From: MKSF01 sp037190225
Lineage (GTDB): Bacteria > Bacteroidota > Bacteroidia > Chitinophagales > Chitinophagaceae
Direction of reading: 5' to 3'
Assembly: GCA_037190225.1 (NCBI GenBank)
Contig: JBBCJL010000002.1
Coordinates: 22,093-86,092, forward strand
DNA length: 64,000 nt
Position numbers and translations under genes: made by a program. Of this stretch, positions 19,839 to 28,204 are shown piece by piece. The notes below the pieces were generated by a model. It ran no database searches. It was not told the DNA's origin and saw only the letters and a program-made list of their open reading frames with translations. How positions within the stretch are numbered: the first letter of the stretch is position 1; every line of letters starts with the position of its first letter.

Positions 19839-19993
19839 GTGCATGCAACGTTGAATGTATATGTAAAAATAATCTTCAGCCTTTGGTCTGAATACACCAT
19901 AACGCATTTTTGTTTCAAGTCTAAAAACCGCGTTGATGCATCTGAATAATCAGCTTTATTAAAATTTATGATCTTCCCTGAAGCAGGCCTGTA

Positions 19994-21052
19994 TTAGAAC
20001 CTTCCGCAAGGATATTCTCTTGTATTCTGATAGGATAAGGAAGACGGCAGGATATATCGTACCATAACCTCAAAGCCGCCGTTGTTCTTGGCATAGTCTT
20101 TCAGGGTAGATATGTTCATATCATATGCAAAGCCGATCCTGAATCTTTTGAATTCCACACCGGCAGTTGCCATCACGGCATCACCATGACGGTACCACAG
20201 ACCGGCAAATACGGCGCTGGCATCAGGCGTATGTGAATAGTTGCCATATTTCAGCCTGAACTCAGATCCTGCAACCACCTCCATTGCCGTAGCCTGTGTT
20301 TGGATCAGCACTGCGGGACGGATGGAAAAGGACTGGTTCACGCCGATAATGGCTCCTATCTGACCAGTGTACCGGATCTTCAGGTTGATGTCTGCTGTAT
20401 TATCAGTAGTAGTAATGGACTCTACAGGAAAGTTGACGTTATTAACGCCCACACCAAGCACGAAACCGGACCTGGCGCCTACAGCCTGCGAGTAGCTCAG
20501 CCCCCCGTTCACCAGGAAGCTCTGGAATCCTTTTCCGAGGATGCCATGCTGGGAAGAGGTACCGGGCACCCACTGTCCGCTGTAATATTCATCTCCGAAA
20601 TACAATTTGGCAATGTCAAGGTTCTTGTTGGAATAGCCGCCCTGCAGACCGGCAGACAATACGCTTCTTCCGTTGGTCCCTAAAAATTTATGGTAGGCCA
20701 GAGAGAGGAACGCTGAGAAATTATTCAGATTGGCATCACCAGCTCTGTCGTTGTACAACTGAACACCCAATGCCAGATAGTCATCCACAGATATATCAGT
20801 CACGATCGGCATATCCACACCGGCAGCATACGTTCTGAAAGCAGCTTTGTTACCCATAGCACTACGCCATTGATCCCTGTAAATTGCAGAGGCACGTAAC
20901 TGACCATTGAAAGCACCGGTAAATGCCGGGTTAATAATTAACGGGGTAGCATCAAATTGCGTAAAGTGAACATCCTGTGCCTTCGCTGTATTTGTATTAA
21001 ACATCATTGCGGCTATCAGGCCTGCTCCGGCTAACGTAATTTTACACTTCAT
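19994..21052 (-). CDS. porP: T9SS membrane protein, PorP/SprF family
   Basis: Outer-membrane beta-barrel of the PorP/SprF family, which works in type IX secretion and in gliding-adhesin export. The signal peptide (about residues 1-25, ending TAKAQ) is followed by the family hallmark DVHFTQF, a few residues later LIINPAFTGAF, then YRDQWRS and repeated barrel strands to the end (LKDYAKNNGGFEVMVRYIL). The length of 352 residues is typical. It is encoded 155 bases before the PorE-like gene on the same strand, an arrangement common in Bacteroidota. No exact TAnnTTTG box is visible in the AT-rich upstream region. Confidence 0.9.
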   Translation of the reverse strand: MKCKITLAGAGLIAAMMFNTNTAKAQDVHFTQFDATPLIINPAFTGAFNGQLRASAIYRDQWRSAMGNKAAFRTYAAGVDMPIVTDISVDDYLALGVQLYNDRAGDANLNNFSAFLSLAYHKFLGTNGRSVLSAGLQGGYSNKNLDIAKLYFGDEYYSGQWVPGTSSQHGILGKGFQSFLVNGGLSYSQAVGARSGFVLGVGVNNVNFPVESITTTDNTADINLKIRYTGQIGAIIGVNQSFSIRPAVLIQTQATAMEVVAGSEFRLKYGNYSHTPDASAVFAGLWYRHGDAVMATAGVEFKRFRIGFAYDMNISTLKDYAKNNGGFEVMVRYILPSSLSYQNTREYPCGRF

Positions 21053-21444
21053 AAATTCGTGTGTTAAGTAAGATTATTAATATAATAATATCTTGTAAAA
21101 ATCTTATATTCCTTATTTGGGAGTTAAAAGTGCAAAAAAAAATTGATTATTCACACTTTTTTTATCATTTTTTTTCAAAAAAATAATTTATCCCTTACGG
21201 CTAAACTATTATAAGGTTTCTAAAAGATAATATAATGTATTTCCTGTCCGAATTAAAATCAAAAAACTAAGATTTAGTTAAATCAATTCAACAATATTAA
21301 GATAAAACTTCTAAAATTCAAATTTATACCCGGCAATTATTTAAAAATCCATTCTTTGTCTCTTTTTATCGTCCATTATTCCCATAAACCTAAACTTTCT
21401 CTTAATTTTGCTGGCTCATCCCAACCTGTTTACCCATCCTTTAT
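21053..21444. other. AT-rich intergenic region between divergent porP and purN
   Basis: 392 bases, strongly AT-rich with A and T runs near 21130-21190. It holds the purN promoter at its right end. I see no reading frame, RNA fold or repeat of note. Confidence 0.6.
21403..21410 (+). promoter_or_regulatory. -7 box TAATTTTG of purN
   Basis: An exact TAnnTTTG element 34 bases before the purN start. Confidence 0.6.
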
Positions 21445-22023
21445 ATGCAGTATCATAATATAATTCTTTTCGCGTCCGGCAGGGGATCCAATATCCGGGC
21501 TATCCTGGATTACTTTAAGGATAATCCCGCCTTTGTGCCCAGGCTTATTGTCTGCAACAAGCCCGACATAGGCGCCATAGATATAGCCAGGGACCATGGC
21601 ATTCCCCATGTTATAATAGACCGCCAGAATTTTAAAAGCGTTGAGTTCCTGGAAAAAATAATTTCCCTGGAACCTTCCCTGCTGATCCTGGCCGGCTTTT
21701 TATGGAAGATACCGGATGCGCTGGTACAGGCCTTTCCGAACAGGATCATCAATATTCACCCTGCCCTGCTGCCCAGGTACGGGGGCAAAGGCATGTACGG
21801 CGAGCACGTACATAGGTCTGTTATAGATGCGCAGGAAAAAGAATCGGGCATCACGATCCATTATGTCAATGAGCACTATGATGAAGGCAACCTCATCTGC
21901 CAGGTACATTGCCCGGTAATACCCGGGGATACACCGGACACTTTAGCCGGCAGGATACACAGGCTGGAGCATTACTTCTTCCCCAGGACCATCGAATTCC
22001 TGCTCCATAATATGACAGCATAA
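21445..22023 (+). CDS. purN: Phosphoribosylglycinamide formyltransferase
   Basis: Cytosolic purine-synthesis enzyme that transfers a formyl group from 10-formyltetrahydrofolate to GAR. The N-terminal GAR-binding loop SGRGSN is at 11-16. The catalytic Asn and His are N103 and H105 in IINIHPALLP, followed by GKGMYGEHVH, and the catalytic Asp is D146 in NEHYDEGNLI; these correspond to E. coli N106, H108 and D144. The 192-residue length is normal. It has its own promoter and a strong terminator, so it is monocistronic. Confidence 0.95.
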   Translation: MQYHNIILFASGRGSNIRAILDYFKDNPAFVPRLIVCNKPDIGAIDIARDHGIPHVIIDRQNFKSVEFLEKIISLEPSLLILAGFLWKIPDALVQAFPNRIINIHPALLPRYGGKGMYGEHVHRSVIDAQEKESGITIHYVNEHYDEGNLICQVHCPVIPGDTPDTLAGRIHRLEHYFFPRTIEFLLHNMTA

Positions 22024-22028
22024 CAAAT

Positions 22029-22068
22029 CGTCAGCGCCCTGCGGGTAATAGCCGGCAGGGCGCTGACG
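22029..22068 (+). terminator. Terminator after purN
   Basis: A 14-bp GC-rich stem CGTCAGCGCCCTGC / GCAGGGCGCTGACG, followed by GTTTTAT, 6 bases after the stop. Confidence 0.85.
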
Positions 22069-22130
22069 GTTTTATGCAACCCATACAGGACCGGCTCAGC
22101 TATTAAGCCATCCGTCCGGGCTAGGGGTGC

Positions 22131-22643
22131 CTAAGGATGCACCCAATCATACGGGATGACAAAGACCTTAGGATTCTGATATTTATCCTCATACAACGCA
22201 AGCGTATCTCCGTTGCACACCAGCGATCTGCTATATACAACCTCGTGCTGAAGCGTATCCTGGCTGAACAGTATCGTAAAGTCCAGTCCCCTGTTTTCTT
22301 TTACATTCTTAGGAACAAACAGGAGCCTCTGTATATTTTGCTTTCTGATATCGGAGGTCAGCAGAGCTACCTGGTCATAGACCCTGGTCTCCGTTCCTAT
22401 GTGCCACGGGATATGCTGTTCATTCATAGGAACACTGACAGTATCCGGTCCCAGGATATAATAGGCGTCATACCTTTGGGAAAAATAAGCGGTCCTGCCC
22501 TCCTCCACCTGAAGCACGAACTTCAGATCGGGCTCCGCCTCAAATTGAGGTACAGGGCAATTACACGGCTGTTCTTTCTGACAGGCCGTAGCTGCCCCGA
22601 GCAACATTATACTACCTAAAACATAAATTATTTTTTTCATCAT
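22131..22643 (-). CDS. Small lipoprotein of unknown function
   Basis: Not recognised. The signal peptide begins at MMKKIIYVLG and ends in the lipobox GAATAC (C21), so I start the gene at 22643 rather than at an upstream in-frame ATG (22700) that would add a cysteine-rich lead without sense. The mature part is about 150 residues, begins with CQKEQPCNCPVPQFE, and is beta-rich. Bacteroidota lipoproteins that lack acidic residues right after the cysteine may stay periplasmic. It is divergent from the dehydrogenase gene. Confidence 0.75.
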   Translation of the reverse strand: MMKKIIYVLGSIMLLGAATACQKEQPCNCPVPQFEAEPDLKFVLQVEEGRTAYFSQRYDAYYILGPDTVSVPMNEQHIPWHIGTETRVYDQVALLTSDIRKQNIQRLLFVPKNVKENRGLDFTILFSQDTLQHEVVYSRSLVCNGDTLALYEDKYQNPKVFVIPYDWVHP

Positions 22644-22721
22644 ACCGATCCGTTTAATTGTAATGTAAGACGTAAAACAGCAAACAGCCATTGGGTACAT
22701 ACAGATAAAATCTGAATGACC

Positions 22722-22729
22722 TATATTTG
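22722..22729 (+). promoter_or_regulatory. -7 box TATATTTG of the dehydrogenase gene
   Basis: An exact TAnnTTTG element 33 bases before the ATG at 22763. The TTG at 22727 inside it is in frame and would be a false start. Confidence 0.65.
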
Positions 22730-22762
22730 CAAATCCACATTCATTTACCTAGACACGTACAG

Positions 22763-24814
22763 ATGACAGATATTACAACACTATTGAAAGCATACCGTCT
22801 GATGATGGACGTACGATATATGGCAGAGACCTACGAAAATAATCGCTCTATCTGCAAATATGTACACTCTACCTCCCGTGGTCACGAGGCTATACAACTG
22901 GCCACCGGTATGCTGCTGCATCCTGACGATTATGTAAGTCCTTATTACCGGGACGAAAGCCTTATGCTGGGCATGGGCTGGCGTCCCTATGAATTAATGC
23001 TGCAGCTGCTCGCAAAAGGGGATGACCCCTTTACCGGCGGCCGGGCGTATTATAACCACCCGAACAGCATCCGCCCGGACCTGCCTAAGATCATTTTCCA
23101 GAGCAGCGCTACCGGCATGCAGGCCATACCCACCACAGGTGTGGCGCAGGGCTTTAAATACCTGGAAGATCAGCAGCTCAGGCAGTTTGACCTGCCCCCT
23201 GTCACTATATGCTCCATAGGGGACGGCAGCATGACGGAAGGAGAAGTGAGCGAGGCCCTGCAGTTTGCGGCCCTCCACCAGCTCCCCATCATTTACCTGG
23301 TGCAGGACAATGAATGGGGCATCTCCGTAAGCGCGGATGAGGCCAGGGCCATGGACGCCTATGAATTCATAGCGGGATTTAAAGGTATTGAGCGGGTACG
23401 CGTGGACGGCAGCGTATTTGAGGACAGCTATAAAGTAATGAGCGAGGCCATTGAATTTGTAAGAAAAGAGCGCCGGCCCATACTGGTGCATGCCAGGGTA
23501 CCGCTGCTCGGTCACCATACGTCCGGTGTACGGAAAGAATGGTACCGCGGAGAAGAGGACCTTGCCAAACATGCCCTGAACGATCCCGTTATAAAGCTGC
23601 ACAAAAGACTGCTGGAATTAGGCATCAGCGAGTCTGAATTAAGCGACATAGAGGCGGAAGAAAAAATCGCGGTCGCAAAGGATTTCGAGGCTGCGGTCAG
23701 CGCACCGGAGCCCGCACCGGGTACAGTAGGCGATCACGTATTCGCCCCGACACCCGTAACAGAAGAGCTGGGATGCCGAACGCCTGCAGGCAAGGAGAAG
23801 GTCGTTATGGTAGATGCAGCCCTCCACGCGGTTGAAGAGCTGATGCGCAAGCATCCCGAAGCGCTCTTTTACGGCCAGGACGTAGGCGGCAGGATCGGGG
23901 GCGTATTCAGGGAAGCCGCTACCTTAGCGCAGAAGTTCGGGGATAAAAGAGTATTCAATACGGCCATACAGGAAGCTTATATCATAGGTTCCACCATAGG
24001 TATGAGCGCCCTGGGACTTAAGCCCATAGTAGAAGTGCAGTTTGCAGATTATATCTATCCCGGCATCAACCAGCTGGTGACGGAAATATCCAAATGCTGC
24101 TATTTAAGCCAGGGTAAATATACGGTCAGCAATATTATCCGCGTGCCGATCGGCGCTTACGGGGGCGGAGGTCCTTACCACTCCGGCAGCGTAGAAAGCA
24201 CGCTGGCCACCATTAAAGGCATCAAGATAGCCTACCCTTCCAACGCGGCAGATCTCAAAGGCCTTATGAAAGCCGCCTTCTATGACCCGAACCCGGTAGT
24301 GATGCTGGAGCATAAGGGGCTGTACTGGTCGAAGGTACCCGGTACGGAATGGGCCAAAATGCCGGAACCGGATGAAGATTATATCCTGCCTTTCGGAAAA
24401 GGGAATATCGTGCTGCATGCAGACCCGGCCAGCGTGGACAACGGCGGATCCATGTGCATCATTACCTATGGTATGGGCGTACACTGGGCTATGAATGCCG
24501 CCAAAAAATTCCCGGGATGCGTGGAGGTGATAGATATCAGGACATTATATCCACTTGACGAAGCGCTGATATACGATACCGTACAAAAGCATGGCAAATG
24601 CCTCGTTCTTACGGAAGAGCAGCTCAACAATTCGTTCGCTGAAGCGCTTACCGGCAGGATAAGCCGGCATTGCTTCCGCTACCTGGATGCGCCCGTCCAG
24701 GCCATGGGAGCGCTTAACCTGCCCTGTGTGCCTATGAATATGGGCCTGGAAGCAGAGATGCTCCCTACCGTTCCGAAAGTAGAAAAGGCCATTGAGTCCC
24801 TGCTCAGCTACTAA
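22763..24814 (+). CDS. 2-oxoacid dehydrogenase E1 component, alpha and beta fused (branched-chain type)
   Basis: Thiamin-diphosphate enzyme that decarboxylates 2-oxoacids within a dehydrogenase complex. Alpha and beta subunits are fused. The alpha part (1 to about 310) has the ThDP motif G153-D-G ... N183 (GDGSMTEGEVSEAL, then QDNEWGIS) and HTSGVRKEW in the phosphorylation-loop region. The beta part (about 350-683) has YGQDVGGRIGGVFREA, FNTAIQEAYIIG, EVQFADYIYPG and the C-terminal transketolase domain ending near NLPCVPMNMGLE. The 683-residue length fits the fused Bacteroidota form. The start is at the ATG at 22763. E2 and E3 genes are not in the window. Branched-chain specificity is the best guess; pyruvate is possible. 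Confidence 0.9.
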   Translation: MTDITTLLKAYRLMMDVRYMAETYENNRSICKYVHSTSRGHEAIQLATGMLLHPDDYVSPYYRDESLMLGMGWRPYELMLQLLAKGDDPFTGGRAYYNHPNSIRPDLPKIIFQSSATGMQAIPTTGVAQGFKYLEDQQLRQFDLPPVTICSIGDGSMTEGEVSEALQFAALHQLPIIYLVQDNEWGISVSADEARAMDAYEFIAGFKGIERVRVDGSVFEDSYKVMSEAIEFVRKERRPILVHARVPLLGHHTSGVRKEWYRGEEDLAKHALNDPVIKLHKRLLELGISESELSDIEAEEKIAVAKDFEAAVSAPEPAPGTVGDHVFAPTPVTEELGCRTPAGKEKVVMVDAALHAVEELMRKHPEALFYGQDVGGRIGGVFREAATLAQKFGDKRVFNTAIQEAYIIGSTIGMSALGLKPIVEVQFADYIYPGINQLVTEISKCCYLSQGKYTVSNIIRVPIGAYGGGGPYHSGSVESTLATIKGIKIAYPSNAADLKGLMKAAFYDPNPVVMLEHKGLYWSKVPGTEWAKMPEPDEDYILPFGKGNIVLHADPASVDNGGSMCIITYGMGVHWAMNAAKKFPGCVEVIDIRTLYPLDEALIYDTVQKHGKCLVLTEEQLNNSFAEALTGRISRHCFRYLDAPVQAMGALNLPCVPMNMGLEAEMLPTVPKVEKAIESLLSY

Positions 24815-24838
24815 AGATACCCGGATGATACCAATATG

Positions 24839-24871
24839 ATCGTTGGCGGCTCATAATGTGCCGCCAACGAT
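24839..24871 (+). terminator. Hairpin after the dehydrogenase gene
   Basis: Perfect 12-bp arms ATCGTTGGCGGC / GCCGCCAACGAT with a 9-base loop. It lacks a T run and is directly followed by a TATATTTG box. Confidence 0.7.
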
Positions 24872-24992
24872 ATATTTGCCGGTAACGGGCCGGTCTGCAG
24901 GTACCAGTTCCTTAAAGCGGATAAATCCCCGGCGCTTTATAAAAAAAACAGTTCGCATACAATGCCGATAGCCCGTATTCAGCCAAAAATGT

Positions 24993-25000
24993 TATTTTTG
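24993..25000 (+). promoter_or_regulatory. -7 box TATTTTTG upstream of the pyrophosphatase gene
   Basis: An exact TAnnTTTG element. If used, it gives a leader of about 235 bases before the ATG at 25243. Confidence 0.5.
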
Positions 25001-25242
25001 TCGTGTCCGGTTCAATTAGCTGTACACAACGCAGAGGAGAAAAATAATTGCATTCAATAAGCCATCTTATGCAATTTGTCGGTCTGCCCGGGCCCAGACA
25101 AGCGCCAGTATCTTTAAGCAGGGTTCGGTTCCGGAATACAGCATGCAGCATAGCGCAACGATCAGGCTATAGGATTATCCAGGGAAGAAAATTTCGCACC
25201 AGGCAGGAAGCCGGCTATTGTAATATTATCATACGAAAACTC

Positions 25243-25872
25243 ATGATACATCCGAATTTATCCCTTACCCCAACTGCAAAATATGCGCTGTCTGTTGTCA
25301 TTGCGTGGTACTTAATGGCCTGCGCTCCGCATAAGACCGGCCATTATGCAATGGCGGCGCTGGTAAATGACAGTACGATAAATGCCGTCATAGAAATTCC
25401 GGCAGGTACCAATAAAAAAACAGAGCTTAATACTGCAACGCATACATTTGAGACAGACAAACGCGATGGCCAGGATCGGATCATCCGGTTCCTTCCTTAC
25501 CCGGCCAATTACGGATTTATACCCGGCACGCTCTCGGATAAGACAAAAGGAGGAGATGGCGATGCCATAGATATTTTAGTGATCGGGGAAGCAATGCAGA
25601 CAGGCACTGTCATACAGGTTATACCCATTGCTATGCTGCAGCTCACAGATGACGGGGAAGAAGACTTTAAAGTGCTGGCCGTACCGGCAGATGCACAGCT
25701 CAACGTCTTACGCTCTTCCCGGGCCGGTACGATCAGGAATATGGAGGCCATTAAGCAGATCATCGCTGCCTGGTTCCTGAATTACGATACAGATGCCGCA
25801 CAGGTGACGGGATGGTCCGGGCAGGAGGAAACCATGCGGTATATCCGGGACAATCTTGCTCACAGCAACTGA
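25243..25872 (+). CDS. ppa: Family I inorganic pyrophosphatase with lipoprotein signal
   Basis: Hydrolyses pyrophosphate to phosphate. The active-site set of soluble family I enzymes is present: EIPAGTNKKTE (E, K, E), YPANYGFIPG (both tyrosines), D105-G-D107-A-I-D110, and LTDDGEEDFKVLAV (Asp, Asp, Lys). DGDAID replaces the usual DGDPxD. It is odd that the protein starts with a signal-like helix (YALSVVIAWY) ending in LMAC, so C27 would be lipidated and the enzyme would sit outside the cytoplasm. I chose the ATG at 25243 because it places this signal at the N-terminus; a frame from a TTG at 25048 exists. The 209 residues are about 30 longer than the E. coli enzyme, as a signal segment would give. 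Confidence 0.85.
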   Translation: MIHPNLSLTPTAKYALSVVIAWYLMACAPHKTGHYAMAALVNDSTINAVIEIPAGTNKKTELNTATHTFETDKRDGQDRIIRFLPYPANYGFIPGTLSDKTKGGDGDAIDILVIGEAMQTGTVIQVIPIAMLQLTDDGEEDFKVLAVPADAQLNVLRSSRAGTIRNMEAIKQIIAAWFLNYDTDAAQVTGWSGQEETMRYIRDNLAHSN

Positions 25873-26020
25873 TACCTGCCATCAGCCGTAAATAATTTTC
25901 AGGAGCGTAAGATACCCAATGGCGCCTTTCTTTACAGCTCATTACCAATAAAAAGTTGTAGCTTCCGGCTGCACACATTAAAGCTTTTTTCACTCACATT
26001 AAAAAATTCATTGCAACAAG

Positions 26021-28045
26021 ATGACAAGAAATTTAATCATTTCGGGACTGGTGTGTATAGCGACTGTAACATCCTTTCCCGCTGCCACATCCTATGCCCA
26101 GGTCACCCCGGAACAGATTGCCCGGATGAAATCCGTGATAAGCAGCACTGTATCTGAAAACGGGCAGTACGTAGCCTATACGATCAGCAGCCCCGCTGAT
26201 CCGAAAAAAGAAAATGCCTACAGCCAGGCACACCTGTACCTGCTGAATACCCTCAACAACCAGGCAACACCTTTCTATACCAGCGCCAGCACTTCTCAGG
26301 TCACTTTCAGGCCATCAAAAGGTACCATAACATTCCTCAGCAGGAGCGGCAATGACAAGATCAACGCCCTGTATGAGATCAGCGTAAAGGGAGGTGAGGC
26401 CAGGAAGATCTTCACCTATACCGCCAACATCCAGAACTATTCCTGGAGCCCGGACGGGGAAAAGATCGCATTTATCAGCGCCGAGAAAGAGCAAAAGCCG
26501 CAGACCACCCTTACCTATAGCCCAACCTTCTTTGAAGAAGAATACGCTACCAATAATACTTATATTGTACAGATGGGCAATAATGCCTCCAAACCACAGA
26601 AAATGGATCTCAAGGGCGGATCCGCTTACCTGCTGCAGTGGAGCCCGGACGGTACCAAGCTGGCCGTTTCCGTAGCTCCCACCTCTTCCGTGGACGACTC
26701 CTACATGGCCCAGAAGGTAAAGGTAGTGAATGCCAATACAGGCAATATTATCTCGCACATCAATAACCAGGGCAAATTATCGCAGATCGAATGGAGCCCG
26801 GACAGCAGGCATATCGCCTTGCTGGGCGCCTATGACCTTCACGATCCGACCAACGGCTGTATTTCCATCGTGGGTGTCGATGGTGGCATTCCACAGGTGA
26901 TCGATGCAGATTTCAAAGGTAAATATGAATCTCTTTCCTGGAAAGACAGCAGGCACCTGCACTTCCTTGCAAGCGAAGGCACCGGGAGCGTCATAGGTAC
27001 TATCCAGAAAGACGGGCGCAACAAGCAATTCATTTATCAAAGCAGCGTACATCATATCACCTCTTTCTCTGTTGAGAAGGGTATCATTTCCTTTGCAGCC
27101 AGCACGCCGCAGCATCCGGGTGAGCTGTTTACCCTATCTGAAGCCAAAAGAGCTTCGCTCCAGAGGCGTACGGAAAGCAATCCATGGCTCATAGGGCTGC
27201 AGCTGGGTAAACAGGAGGTCATCACTTATAAGGCGCGGGACGGCAAATACGATATCCAGGGTATGCTGATCTATCCCCTGGGCTACCGGGAAGGCACCCG
27301 TGTACCTCTGATCACTGTCGTGCACGGAGGACCGGAATCCCACTATTCCAATGGCTGGCTGACGGCCTATTCCATGCCCGGCCAGATGGCGGCCGCCAAA
27401 GGGTATGCCGTATTCTATCCCAACTACAGGGGCAGCACAGGCAGAGGTGTTGATTTTACTTACAGCAGCCAGGGAGATCTTGCCGGTAAGGAATTCGATG
27501 ATATTGTCGATGGCGTGGATTACCTTATAGATAAAGGCATAGCAGATAAAAAACGTATCGGTGTGACCGGCGGCTCCTACGGAGGCTATGCTTCTGCCTG
27601 GATGAGCACCTATTATTCCGACCGCTTTGCCGCCGCTGTGATGTTCGTAGGTATCAGCAACAACATCTCCAAATTCGGCACCAGCGATATCCCCACCGAG
27701 ATGAAGCTGGTGCATGAGCGGGGCAATGTATGGGATAACTGGCAAAAGCAGCTGGAGATCAGCCCTATCTATTATGTGGACCGTGCCAAAACGCCTATAC
27801 TCATTATGCATGGCGCGGACGATCCACGCGTTCACCCCGCGCAAAGCATGGAGCTGTACCGGCACCTGAAAGTACGTAAGCCCGAATTACCGGTACGCCT
27901 CATCTACTATCCCGGTGAAGGTCACGGCAACGCCCGCTCCGGTTCCAGGTATGACTACAATTTACGTATGATGCAATGGTTCGATACCTACTTAAAGACA
28001 GGCAATCCTAAGGAAAAAATGCCATCACCGGACCTGCCTCAATAA
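26021..28045 (+). CDS. S9 family serine peptidase (prolyl oligopeptidase-type)
   Basis: Exported peptidase of the DPP/acylaminoacyl-peptidase group, acting on short peptides in the periplasm. The signal peptide is residues 1-26 (VCIATVTSFPAATSYAQ). Next is a PD40-type beta-propeller with repeated SPDGxxIAF or WSPDSRHIAL patterns (about 60-380), then the alpha/beta hydrolase domain. The catalytic triad is S519 in GGSYGGYAS, D600 in HGADDPRV and H635 in GEGHGNA, spaced as in the family. The 674-residue length is normal. It has its own strong palindromic terminator. The substrate is unknown. Confidence 0.93.
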   Translation: MTRNLIISGLVCIATVTSFPAATSYAQVTPEQIARMKSVISSTVSENGQYVAYTISSPADPKKENAYSQAHLYLLNTLNNQATPFYTSASTSQVTFRPSKGTITFLSRSGNDKINALYEISVKGGEARKIFTYTANIQNYSWSPDGEKIAFISAEKEQKPQTTLTYSPTFFEEEYATNNTYIVQMGNNASKPQKMDLKGGSAYLLQWSPDGTKLAVSVAPTSSVDDSYMAQKVKVVNANTGNIISHINNQGKLSQIEWSPDSRHIALLGAYDLHDPTNGCISIVGVDGGIPQVIDADFKGKYESLSWKDSRHLHFLASEGTGSVIGTIQKDGRNKQFIYQSSVHHITSFSVEKGIISFAASTPQHPGELFTLSEAKRASLQRRTESNPWLIGLQLGKQEVITYKARDGKYDIQGMLIYPLGYREGTRVPLITVVHGGPESHYSNGWLTAYSMPGQMAAAKGYAVFYPNYRGSTGRGVDFTYSSQGDLAGKEFDDIVDGVDYLIDKGIADKKRIGVTGGSYGGYASAWMSTYYSDRFAAAVMFVGISNNISKFGTSDIPTEMKLVHERGNVWDNWQKQLEISPIYYVDRAKTPILIMHGADDPRVHPAQSMELYRHLKVRKPELPVRLIYYPGEGHGNARSGSRYDYNLRMMQWFDTYLKTGNPKEKMPSPDLPQ

Positions 28046-28062
28046 ATCACAATCACATTTCT

Positions 28063-28108
28063 TATATAACGAGCAACGCGCCTGTACGGGCGCGTTGCTC
28101 GTTATATA
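28063..28108 (+). terminator. Terminator after the S9 peptidase gene
   Basis: Long palindrome: TATATAACGAGCAACGCG and its mirror CGCGTTGCTCGTTATATA, closed by CC/GG and a short loop. Confidence 0.8.
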
Positions 28109-28204
28109 CCCTGCAGAAACCCCATACTATTCTTATCATGCTATACAAATAGTATTTATCTTTATGTAGTCAACAATATCATATATTAATATCCCGGCAT
28201 ATTT

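Larger units (their letters stand above)
24815..25242. other. Intergenic region before the pyrophosphatase gene
   Basis: 428 bases holding the dehydrogenase terminator and two exact -7 boxes (24871-24878 TATATTTG; 24993-25000 TATTTTTG). An open frame runs from a TTG at 25048, preceded by AGAGGAG, into the pyrophosphatase gene. This could be a 65-residue extension, but its sequence is basic and has no signal features, so I treat it as leader. Confidence 0.5.

Noticed and set aside
19839..19907. Earlier ATG for the PorE-like protein
   Set aside because: It adds 23 polar residues before the signal peptide; the ATG at 19838 starts the usual K-R-K signal.
25048..25242. 65-residue N-terminal extension of the pyrophosphatase from a TTG
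   Set aside because: A purine-rich AGAGGAG precedes the TTG, but the extension is basic, lacks homology-like features and would bury the lipoprotein signal. The downstream ATG is the simpler start.
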